Shown: piece by piece, positions 8,383-14,655 of the stretch
Numbering within the stretch: position 1 is the stretch's first letter
Layout of the letters: each line of letters starts with the position of its first letter
Assembly: GCF_018263925.1 (NCBI RefSeq)
Contig: NZ_JAEVHF010000002.1
Location: forward strand, 433,296-497,295
Direction of reading: 5' to 3'
Length of the DNA stretch: 64,000 nt
Source of the DNA: Kistimonas asteriae
GTDB taxonomy: Bacteria > Pseudomonadota > Gammaproteobacteria > Pseudomonadales > Endozoicomonadaceae
The notes under the pieces: model-generated
Seen by the model: only the letters and a program-made list of their open reading frames with translations
Database searches by the model: none
Told to the model about the DNA's origin: nothing
Translations under genes and position numbers: made by a program

Positions 8383-10185
8383 ATGCCTGAGTATAAGGCC
8401 CCCCTTCGCGATATCCGCTTTGTTCGCGACGAACTGCTGAACTATCCAGAGCACTACGCCACCCTGCCCGGTGCGGAAGATGCCACCCCGGACATGGTCA
8501 ATGCCATCCTGGATGAAGGTGCGAAATTCTGTGAACAGGTACTGGCGCCACTGAATCAGGTGGGAGACCAGGAAGGCTGTACCCTGACAGAAGACGGTGT
8601 AACAACACCTACTGGCTTTAAAGAAGCCTATCAGCAGTTTGTGGAAGGTGGCTGGCCGTCACTGGCGCATAAGCCTGATCACGGCGGTCAGGGTCTGCCA
8701 GAGTCACTGAACCTGGTCATGAGTGAGATGATCGGTGAAGCCAACTGGTCCTGGGGCATGTACCCTGGCCTGAGCCATGGCGCCATGAACACCCTGAGCG
8801 CCCATGGCACACCAGAGCAGCAGGAAACTTACCTGACCAAACTGGTTTCCGGTGAATGGACCGGCACCATGTGTTTGACCGAGTCTCATTGTGGTACGGA
8901 TCTGGGCATGCTCAGAACCAAGGCCGAGCCCCAGGCGGATGGCAGCTACAAGATTTCCGGTACCAAGATCTTCATCTCTGCCGGTGAGCACGATATGGCA
9001 GAGAATATCGTCCATATCGTACTGGCCCGCTTGCCTGATGCTCCAGAAGGCACCAAAGGTATTTCACTGTTTATCGTGCCCAAGCACCTGCCGAGCGGTG
9101 ATGGCAGTGCGGGTGAGCGGAACGCCGTCAGCTGTGGCTCTCTTGAACACAAGATGGGTATCCACGGTAACGCGACTTGTGTCATGAACTTTGACGGTGC
9201 AACCGGCTTCCTGATCGGCCCGCCCAATAAAGGTTTGAACTGCATGTTCACCTTTATGAACACCGCGCGTCTGGGAACAGGTCTGCAAGGTCTGGCTCAT
9301 GCCGAGATAGCACACCAGGGCGCACTGCGTTATGCCCGTGAGCGTCTGCAGATGCGTGCCCTGACAGGCCCCAAGAACCCGGATGGCCCGGCTGACCCGA
9401 TTATCGTTCATCCGGATGTTCGCCGGATGCTGCTGACCATCAAGGCATTTGCCGAAGGTAACCGTGCGCTGGCTTACTATGCCGCGCGTCTGGTAGACGT
9501 TCAGACTAACAGCCAGGATGAAGAGGCCTGCAAGGCCGCTGACCAGATGCTGGGCTTCCTGACCCCGATCATCAAGGCGTTCATCACCGAAACTGGCTTT
9601 GAAGCCGCCAACCTTGGTGTTCAGTGCTACGGTGGTCATGGCTTTATCAGCGAGTGGGGCATGGAGCAGAACGTGCGTGACTGCCGTATCGCCCTGCTGT
9701 ATGAAGGTACGACCGGTATTCAGGCGTTGGATCTGCTGGGCCGTAAGGTTCTCATGACCCAGGGTGAATCGCTGAAAGCCTTTACCAAGGTTGTGCACCA
9801 GTTCTGCAAGGAAAATGCTGAGAATGAAGACCTGAAGGAATTCATTGAGCCGCTGACCGCTCTGAACAAGGAGTGGGGTGACCTGACCATGAAAGTGGGT
9901 ATGGCTGCCATGAAGAATCGCGATGAAGTCGGTGCTGCTGCCGTCGATTTCCTGATGTATTCCGGTTACGCTTGCCTGGCCTACTTCTGGGCTGACATGG
10001 TGCGGGTTGCCAAGCAGAAGCTGGCAGAAGGCACGACGGAAGAAGGTTTCTATCAGGCCAAGGTGCAGACCGCGCAGTTCTACTTCCAGCGTATCCTGCC
10101 ACGGACTCGTACTCACAAGGCCTGCATTGAGTCTGGTGCAGATAACCTGATGACGATGGAAGAAGCTAACTTCGGCGACGTCTGA
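8383..10185 (+). CDS. Acyl-CoA dehydrogenase (FadE1/PA0506-like)
   Basis: This 600-residue FAD enzyme performs the first oxidation of fatty acyl-CoA in beta-oxidation. In order it has an N-terminal helical region (EYKAPLRDIRF), the ACAD N-domain, the FAD-binding beta-domain (CLTESHCGTDLGML, TGTMC), the C-terminal helical domain, and the extra C-terminal domain of the 600-residue subgroup. The likely catalytic base is Glu441 in YEGTTGIQALDLLGRK. The FAD-loop GGHGFISEWGMEQ is conserved. The tandem PA0506/PA0508 enzymes follow the bio cluster in P. aeruginosa, so synteny supports a fatty acyl substrate; chain length is not readable. A PsrA-like site lies upstream and a strong terminator downstream. 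The related DmdC branch is an alternative. Confidence 0.93.
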   Translation: MPEYKAPLRDIRFVRDELLNYPEHYATLPGAEDATPDMVNAILDEGAKFCEQVLAPLNQVGDQEGCTLTEDGVTTPTGFKEAYQQFVEGGWPSLAHKPDHGGQGLPESLNLVMSEMIGEANWSWGMYPGLSHGAMNTLSAHGTPEQQETYLTKLVSGEWTGTMCLTESHCGTDLGMLRTKAEPQADGSYKISGTKIFISAGEHDMAENIVHIVLARLPDAPEGTKGISLFIVPKHLPSGDGSAGERNAVSCGSLEHKMGIHGNATCVMNFDGATGFLIGPPNKGLNCMFTFMNTARLGTGLQGLAHAEIAHQGALRYARERLQMRALTGPKNPDGPADPIIVHPDVRRMLLTIKAFAEGNRALAYYAARLVDVQTNSQDEEACKAADQMLGFLTPIIKAFITETGFEAANLGVQCYGGHGFISEWGMEQNVRDCRIALLYEGTTGIQALDLLGRKVLMTQGESLKAFTKVVHQFCKENAENEDLKEFIEPLTALNKEWGDLTMKVGMAAMKNRDEVGAAAVDFLMYSGYACLAYFWADMVRVAKQKLAEGTTEEGFYQAKVQTAQFYFQRILPRTRTHKACIESGADNLMTMEEANFGDV

Positions 10186-10215
10186 TGGGTTGAGTTGACG
10201 CAGAATCAATGAACT

Positions 10216-10245
10216 AAAGGCTCCTGTCATGCAGGGGCCTTTTTT
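10216..10245 (+). terminator. Rho-independent terminator after acyl-CoA dehydrogenase 1
   Basis: AAAGGCTCCTG (10216-10226) pairs with GCAGGGGCCTTT around the loop TCAT and runs into a T tract ending at 10245. It lies 31 bp after the stop codon and four bases from the end of the convergent small membrane protein gene, so it may serve both. Confidence 0.85.
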
Positions 10246-10248
10246 GTG

Positions 10249-10509
10249 TCAGGGCGTTTCGTCCAGAATCGCGAAAGACAGAAGGGTTACTGGCAGACCA
10301 ATCAGCAGGGCAAACCATGGGAGTGGATTACAGAGTATCAGCAGCCCGGCCACTATCCAGATATGCTTCACCACGCGTTTCTTGGCCTGATAGCGTCGGC
10401 TGAACATACGGCGGTAAAAGTGGTTGTTGTCGGGGGTACGGCAGTGCATCCAGTCCGGGAACAGGTGCTCATCCAGCCATAGCCTGAGCATTTCTAACAA
10501 CAGGTGCAT
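10249..10509 (-). CDS. Small membrane protein, unknown function
   Basis: This is an 86-residue protein with a polar, tryptophan- and histidine-containing N-terminal half (LWLDEHLFPDWMHC), a basic stretch (RRMFSRRYQAKKRVVKH) and two hydrophobic segments at the C-terminus (IWIVAGLLIL and LLIGLPVTLLSFAIL). I chose ATG 10509 because GGAG stands five bases upstream. A longer frame to 10584 has no ribosome site and would run into the adjacent terminator stem. I do not recognise the family. It lies between the two acyl-CoA dehydrogenases. Confidence 0.65.
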   Translation of the reverse strand: MHLLLEMLRLWLDEHLFPDWMHCRTPDNNHFYRRMFSRRYQAKKRVVKHIWIVAGLLILCNPLPWFALLIGLPVTLLSFAILDETP

Positions 10510-10584
10510 AGTCACTCCATTGACAGCGGTATCTTTTAATCTAGCAGCATTCCAGATGGCTGGTGGCGGGCAGGAAACAGGCAT

Positions 10585-10607
10585 AAAAAACGCCCCAAAA
10601 AGGGGCG
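10585..10607 (-). terminator. Rho-independent terminator, minus strand
   Basis: On the minus strand CGCCCC, TTTTT loop, GGGGCG is followed by six T residues. The nearest upstream minus-strand gene (yqfB-like) ends 225 bp away, so this hairpin more likely ends the candidate small RNA. Confidence 0.8.
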
Positions 10608-10692
10608 TGATAAGAGAGCACAGGTTGAAGCAAAATCGTCAACCGGTGTGTTAATCAGTTCGCTGTCAACGCACCGGCTACAACAAATGCAT
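10585..10692 (-). ncRNA. Candidate Anr/FNR-activated small RNA
   Basis: Reading the minus strand, an FNR-type box is centred at 10733.5 and a terminator ends at 10585. A class II FNR promoter would start about 41 bp from the box centre, near 10692, giving a transcript of about 105 nt. Inside it CCGGTG (10677-10672) pairs with CACCGG (10648-10643), extended by GTT/AAC beyond a mismatch, before the terminator hairpin. No ORF fits. The start and -10 are inferred (an AT-rich GATTAAAG segment lies near 10703). Confidence 0.45.
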
Positions 10693-10726
10693 GGCTTTAC
10701 TTTAATCATCTTGCGGTAAACCGAGA

Positions 10727-10740
10727 TTGATCTGGGTCAA
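10727..10740 (-). promoter_or_regulatory. Anr/FNR-type binding site
   Basis: TTGATCTGGGTCAA fits the FNR/Anr consensus TTGAT-N4-ATCAA with one mismatch. It is not in front of a protein gene on either strand. On the minus strand it lies about 41 bp before the inferred start of the candidate small RNA. Confidence 0.6.
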
Positions 10741-10832
10741 TATCGAAGGTTTTATGCGGCAGGTTTCGTTTTTCCGGGTGTGAAAAGGACTGTTTTCCTG
10801 CATATGGCTTTTATCCGCAAGCTGGTGAAGCG

Positions 10833-11177
10833 TTAGTTATTGGTGGCAAGGGCTTCATCGATGGCATCCAGACGGGTGAAATCGATGACAAAAAATTCAC
10901 TCTGCCCAGGGTAGATAGTCCGGATCACTGATTTCAGTTCCTCAAGCGTCATATTCTCTTGAACCGCCTGTTGTGCATTCAGTTCATCAAACAGTATGGG
11001 CGTCACACTATTGACGCGAATATGGCAGAAAAACCGGTCATCTTCATTGCGTGCCACTGTCAGGATTTCGCCGGGCTGGAAGTGGGCTTCACTCTGGTCA
11101 CGGATCGTAATGGTTTTTCGGTCAGCGAGGATGTCGGACTCGAAACGGCGAAAGAAGGTGATGTTGCGATAAGACAT
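10833..11177 (-). CDS. yqfB: N4-acetylcytidine amidohydrolase (YqfB-like, ASCH domain)
   Basis: This 114-residue cytoplasmic ASCH-fold protein is very like E. coli YqfB (103 residues), which hydrolyses N4-acetylcytidine to cytidine. [20 protein letters not shown] and [10 protein letters not shown] are shared. The residues described as catalytic in YqfB, Lys21, Thr24 and Glu74, fall at exactly the same numbers here. The C-terminal tail is about ten residues longer. It is a single gene, divergent from the second acyl-CoA dehydrogenase. Confidence 0.92.
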   Translation of the reverse strand: MSYRNITFFRRFESDILADRKTITIRDQSEAHFQPGEILTVARNEDDRFFCHIRVNSVTPILFDELNAQQAVQENMTLEELKSVIRTIYPGQSEFFVIDFTRLDAIDEALATNN

Positions 11178-11280
11178 TGACGTCTATCCGAAGAGTAATG
11201 GGAGCGGGGAGGATAAACGATTCATTGTCTCCAGCTACTTGGGTTTTACACAATCGGTGTGTAGGTAAAAACCGTTTCCA

Positions 11281-11302
11281 GCTTCAAACGCCCGTTTGAA
11301 GC
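11281..11302 (+). promoter_or_regulatory. PsrA-like operator upstream of acyl-CoA dehydrogenase 2
   Basis: GCTTCAAAC (11281-11289) and GTTTGAAGC (11294-11302) form a perfect 9-bp inverted repeat with a 4-bp spacer. The core CAAAC-N4-GTTTG is the full PsrA-type consensus. The right arm overlaps the -35 element of the promoter below. Confidence 0.7.
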
Positions 11303-11323
11303 AGGGCTGAATGGGAGTATGAT
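11295..11323 (+). promoter_or_regulatory. Promoter of acyl-CoA dehydrogenase 2
   Basis: -35 TTTGAA (11295-11300) and -10 TATGAT (11318-11323) are separated by 17 bp, 85 bp before the start codon. The -35 lies within the operator's right arm, so a bound repressor would exclude polymerase. Confidence 0.6.
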
Positions 11324-11408
11324 ACGCATCACATACGGATAAACCGAAAAAGAAAACGGGCATCTGCACTGCGGGTGTGAAACATGACAAGAGTGTTGAG
11401 GTTGACCT

Positions 11409-13202
11409 ATGGCGGAATACAAGGCTCCGTTGCGTGACATACGCTTTGTGCTGAACGAAGTGTTCAAGGCGGATGAACTCTGGGCCTCCCTGCCGGAACT
11501 GGCGGAAGTGGTAGACGCAGAAACGGCAGATGCCATCCTGGAAGAGGGCGCCAAGCTGACCGCCCGTGAACTGGCACCGCTGAACCGTTCGGGGGATGAA
11601 GAGGGCGCGCGCTGGGACAACGGTGATGTCACCACCCCGGCGGGTTTTAAGGAAGCGTTTGCGACCTACGCGGAAGGTGGTTGGGTCGGCCTTGCGGGTA
11701 ATCCGGAATATGGCGGCATGGGCATGCCGAAGATGCTCTCTGTACAGTTTGAAGAGATGATGTACAGCGCCAACAACTCTTTCACCCTGTATCCCACCCT
11801 GACCGCAGGCGCCTGCCTCGCCTTGAATGCGCATGCGTCTGATGAGCTCAAAGAAGCCTATCTACCGAATATGTATGCCGGTGTCTGGTCTGGCTCCATG
11901 TGTCTGACCGAGCCGCATTCCGGCACGGATCTCGGCATCATCCGCACCAAGGCCGAGCCGCAGGCGGATGGCAGCTATAACGTGACTGGTACCAAGATCT
12001 TCATCACCGGTGGTGAACACGATCTCAACGACAACATTATCCACCTGGTACTGGCCAAGCTGCCGGATGCACCCAAGGGGCCACGCGGCATTTCCCTGTT
12101 CCTGGTGCCCAAGTTCCTGGTGAATGAAGATGGTTCGTTGGGGGAGAGCAATGGAGTTAGCTGCGGTTCTATTGAGCACAAGATGGGGATCAAGGCATCC
12201 GCTACCTGTGTCATGAACTTTGATGGCGCCAGGGGTTACCTGGTGGGTGAAGTTAACAAGGGTCTGGCAGCCATGTTCACCATGATGAACTATGAGCGGC
12301 TGTCCATTGGTATCCAGGGGCTGGGTTGCTCTGAAATGAGTTACCAGAGTGCTCTTGAGTATGCCAAAGAGCGTATCCAGGGCCGTTCTGCGACTGGTGC
12401 AAGTCAGCCCGATAAGGCAGCTGACCCCATTCTTGTGCACCCTGATGTTCGTCGTATGTTGCTGAATATCAAGGCGACCACCGAGGCAGGGCGTGCATTC
12501 TCCACTTATGTGGCGAAGCAACTGGATCTGTCCAAGTACAGCGACAATGCGGATGACAAGGCCAATGCTGAAGCACTGGTTGCGCTGCTGACGCCCATTG
12601 CAAAAGCCTTCTTTACCGATGTTGGTCTTGAGAACTGTATCCAGGGTCAGCAGGTGTTTGGTGGCCACGGTTATATCCGCGAATGGGGACAGGAACAGCT
12701 CGTTCGTGATGTGCGTATCGCCCAGATTTATGAAGGCACCAACGGCATCCAGGCGCTGGATCTTATGGGGCGGAAGACCGTTGCCAATGGCGGCAAGCTT
12801 TTCGCAGGGTTTGCCCGTGAAGTAAAAACGTTCATGGAGTCCAGCAACACTGGCAAGATGGCTGAATTCAATGCACCGCTGACGGATGCCTTGAAAAACC
12901 TGGAAACATTGACGGCCTGGGTTATCGACAATGCAGCCAATAATCCCAATGAGGTGGGCGCAGCATCGGTAGAATACCTTCACGTCTTTGGTTATACCGC
13001 GTATGCCTACATGTGGGCACTGATGGCGAAAACCGCACAGGATCAACTGGCGGCTGGCACTGAAGAAGAGTCATTCTATCTCGGTAAGCTGACCACTGCC
13101 CGTTACTTCTACAAGCGACTGTTGCCGCGGATTCACAGTCTGTCGCAGGCGGTGATGTCCGGTGCGGATCCTCTCTTTGAATTGAGTGATGAGCAGTTCT
13201 GA
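11409..13202 (+). CDS. Acyl-CoA dehydrogenase (FadE2/PA0508-like)
   Basis: This 597-residue paralogue of the enzyme at 8383 has the same domain order and an almost identical start (AEYKAPLRDIRFV). FAD/substrate segments include CLTEPHSGTDLGIIRTKAE and GGHGYIREWGQEQ. The likely catalytic base is Glu442 in YEGTNGIQALDLMGRK. Differences across the pair suggest division of labour by acyl chain length, as reported for the Pseudomonas pair, but that is inference. It has its own promoter, operator and terminator, so it is a separate transcription unit. Confidence 0.93.
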   Translation: MAEYKAPLRDIRFVLNEVFKADELWASLPELAEVVDAETADAILEEGAKLTARELAPLNRSGDEEGARWDNGDVTTPAGFKEAFATYAEGGWVGLAGNPEYGGMGMPKMLSVQFEEMMYSANNSFTLYPTLTAGACLALNAHASDELKEAYLPNMYAGVWSGSMCLTEPHSGTDLGIIRTKAEPQADGSYNVTGTKIFITGGEHDLNDNIIHLVLAKLPDAPKGPRGISLFLVPKFLVNEDGSLGESNGVSCGSIEHKMGIKASATCVMNFDGARGYLVGEVNKGLAAMFTMMNYERLSIGIQGLGCSEMSYQSALEYAKERIQGRSATGASQPDKAADPILVHPDVRRMLLNIKATTEAGRAFSTYVAKQLDLSKYSDNADDKANAEALVALLTPIAKAFFTDVGLENCIQGQQVFGGHGYIREWGQEQLVRDVRIAQIYEGTNGIQALDLMGRKTVANGGKLFAGFAREVKTFMESSNTGKMAEFNAPLTDALKNLETLTAWVIDNAANNPNEVGAASVEYLHVFGYTAYAYMWALMAKTAQDQLAAGTEEESFYLGKLTTARYFYKRLLPRIHSLSQAVMSGADPLFELSDEQF

Positions 13203-13220
13203 GCCATGTCTTAAGGGTGT

Positions 13221-13251
13221 AAAAAAGGAGATCATGATGATCTCCTTTTTT
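13221..13251 (+). terminator. Bidirectional terminator after acyl-CoA dehydrogenase 2
   Basis: AAAAAAGGAGATCA and TGATCTCCTTTTTT form a near-perfect palindrome with A and T tracts on both sides. It lies 18 bp after the stop codon and just beyond the end of the convergent secreted-protein gene. Confidence 0.9.
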
Positions 13252-13270
13252 ATTGAAGGTGTATGGTTTC

Positions 13271-13570
13271 TTAATTCTGGTGACGGTATTCCGACAACAT
13301 TCTGTTCGCATACGAAGGTGGGTAATTCAGTAATTCTGCCTCTTCAGTCAAGCTGCTGACTATCAACTTTGCCTGTCTGGCAGCGAAATCCTGTGCCGGC
13401 ATTTGCAGCCTGTGCTGGGCATTAGGTGTGGATCCTTGTGAAGCCGCTTTGAGAATCTGTGCTGGTGAGAGTTTAACAGGCGTTGTAAAAGATGCTGCTT
13501 GTGATTGTGAGGATGCAGGTGTCAGCAGGGCTAGAGTTATAGAGATGATAAAAAATCTGAATAACTGCAT
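13271..13570 (-). CDS. Small secreted protein, unknown function
   Basis: This 99-residue protein has a signal peptide (about 26 residues, ending SQA) followed by a Ser/Gln/Ala-rich polar region and a C-terminal segment with NYPPSYANRMLSEYR. It has no cysteines in the mature part and no motif I recognise. It is probably periplasmic. It lies in its own unit between a bidirectional terminator and the endonuclease I-like gene. Confidence 0.6.
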   Translation of the reverse strand: MQLFRFFIISITLALLTPASSQSQAASFTTPVKLSPAQILKAASQGSTPNAQHRLQMPAQDFAARQAKLIVSSLTEEAELLNYPPSYANRMLSEYRHQN

Positions 13571-13702
13571 GCAGGCTCCTCAGTTACCATGGCTTTGTTT
13601 TACGTGAACGTCGTGCTGCTCCAAAGGCGCTGGAGAGGGAGACAGTATCAGATAAGATTATCGCTGGTTTGGGTCACTTCTTTAGGGGAGCTCCCCGGGA
13701 AA

Positions 13703-14335
13703 TCACTCCCGGGAGGCCAGTTGCGTGGCTAATGTCGGATCATCAATAAAACGGTTTCGATTACCCTGTAAAGCTGCAATGGTGTTATTGCGTTCAAGCT
13801 CTTGATCGTCTGGTTTATCGATGCTGTTCCACTCAAGAAGTATTTTCAGCGACGCCTGTAATGGCAGATTGTATCGATCGTGGATATAGAGCAGTGCACG
13901 TGCTATGTCGCCTTTAATGGCATCTGCGGGCTCAAGTACAAGGTAGTCCTGTTGCAAAGAACAGTTAGGTAGCAGTTGGCCGGCTTCACCGCGCACATTG
14001 CCAAAAACCGTATCCCGTCGTTTGAGTTCGACGCGTGTCATGATCGGATAGGCGTTGTGTAGATCAGTCAGAATGGCACGGTACAGTTCACTGTCACGTT
14101 TGCATTCTGTGTTTGTGCGGCATTGCAACTCTTCACGCACGGCTTTTAACGAGTAGATATAGCCAGCGGTGAGGCGATTACTCTTGCGTGAAAACGCCTG
14201 ATTGCAGAACAGTGTTGTACCCCCGCTGGGGTAAAGACTTTGCCAGAAAAGACTGTTTTTGTCGTTAAGGTTGCTCTCTGCATGAGATACAGGTGCGATA
14301 AGGAGCAACATCAACCCGATTATTTTTATTTTCAT
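13703..14335 (-). CDS. Endonuclease I-family secreted protein, catalytic pair apparently lost
   Basis: This 210-residue protein has a signal peptide (to about residue 19, SHA). Its C-terminal half matches the EndA/Vvn family: TDLHNAYP, GDIARALLYIHDRYNLPL, an LLEWN segment and AALQGNRNRFIDDP. Family members are periplasmic DNA nucleases of about 230 residues. The catalytic Glu-His of the EHVVP-type segment should precede the LQC cysteine by about 14 residues; here the aligned stretch reads AGYIYSLKAVREELQC, so Glu-His appears to be Gly-Tyr. Activity is therefore doubtful. Four cysteines could form disulfides. Confidence 0.75.
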   Translation of the reverse strand: MKIKIIGLMLLLIAPVSHAESNLNDKNSLFWQSLYPSGGTTLFCNQAFSRKSNRLTAGYIYSLKAVREELQCRTNTECKRDSELYRAILTDLHNAYPIMTRVELKRRDTVFGNVRGEAGQLLPNCSLQQDYLVLEPADAIKGDIARALLYIHDRYNLPLQASLKILLEWNSIDKPDDQELERNNTIAALQGNRNRFIDDPTLATQLASRE

Positions 14336-14467
14336 AGGTTGACCATCCTGACGATTGGAACGGTTTCGTCGTTCAGTCTATCAGTAGTCAGCAGGAGGAT
14401 GAAAGAGGAAGCGTGAAGCTCGAAATAGCGCTTATTTCAGGGTTCCGGTATCGCTAATTCCAATTTC

Positions 14468-14495
14468 TTTACAGCTTATAAGCCTGAGCTATAGT
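14468..14495 (+). promoter_or_regulatory. Promoter of the candidate RgsA-like RNA
   Basis: -35 TTTACA (14468-14473) and -10 TATAGT (14490-14495) are separated by 16 bp. The C before the -10 (CTATAGT) also fits an RpoS-type extended -10. Confidence 0.5.
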
Positions 14496-14501
14496 TAAGG
14501 T

Positions 14502-14608
14502 TAGTCAGACGGTATACACGGATGTAGCCGCAGGGAAGCGCGGGTTACTAAGCAGGAATGCACCAAGGAAACGTCTGACCTACTTGCCTCGCTTATGCGA
14601 GGTTTTTT
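14502..14608 (+). ncRNA. Candidate small RNA, possibly RgsA/P16-like
   Basis: In the 320-bp gap between two minus-strand genes a plus-strand promoter is followed by about 107 nt and a strong terminator (CCTCGC-TTAT-GCGAGG, then six T, 14587-14608). GTCAGACG (14504-14511) pairs with CGTCTGAC (14572-14579), enclosing a domain with repeated GGA or GGGA elements (CAGGGAAG, CAGGAATG, AAGGAAAC). There is no ORF. The size, the RpoS-like -10 and the GGA-rich interior recall Pseudomonas RgsA (P16), but I cannot confirm homology by eye. Confidence 0.55.
14587..14608 (+). terminator. Terminator of the candidate RgsA-like RNA
   Basis: CCTCGC, loop TTAT, GCGAGG and six T residues. No plus-strand protein gene precedes it for more than 1.3 kb, which is the main argument for an RNA gene here. 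Confidence 0.85.
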
Positions 14609-14655
14609 GTGCCTGCAATTTAGCCGTTGATGAAGTCAGTTGAAGGGAAAACGAC

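Larger units (their letters stand above)
10510..10832. other. Gene-free interval holding a candidate sRNA
   Basis: No credible protein gene is visible in these 323 bases. They hold a minus-strand terminator (10585-10607), an inverted repeat (10643-10677) and an Anr/FNR-type box (10727-10740), arranged as a short independent transcription unit described in separate entries. Confidence 0.7.

Noticed and set aside
9064..10230. A 388-codon minus-strand ORF opposite acyl-CoA dehydrogenase 1 (and a similar one at 11862-13046)
   Set aside because: Both are antisense to well-supported enzymes and similar to each other only because the sense genes are paralogues.
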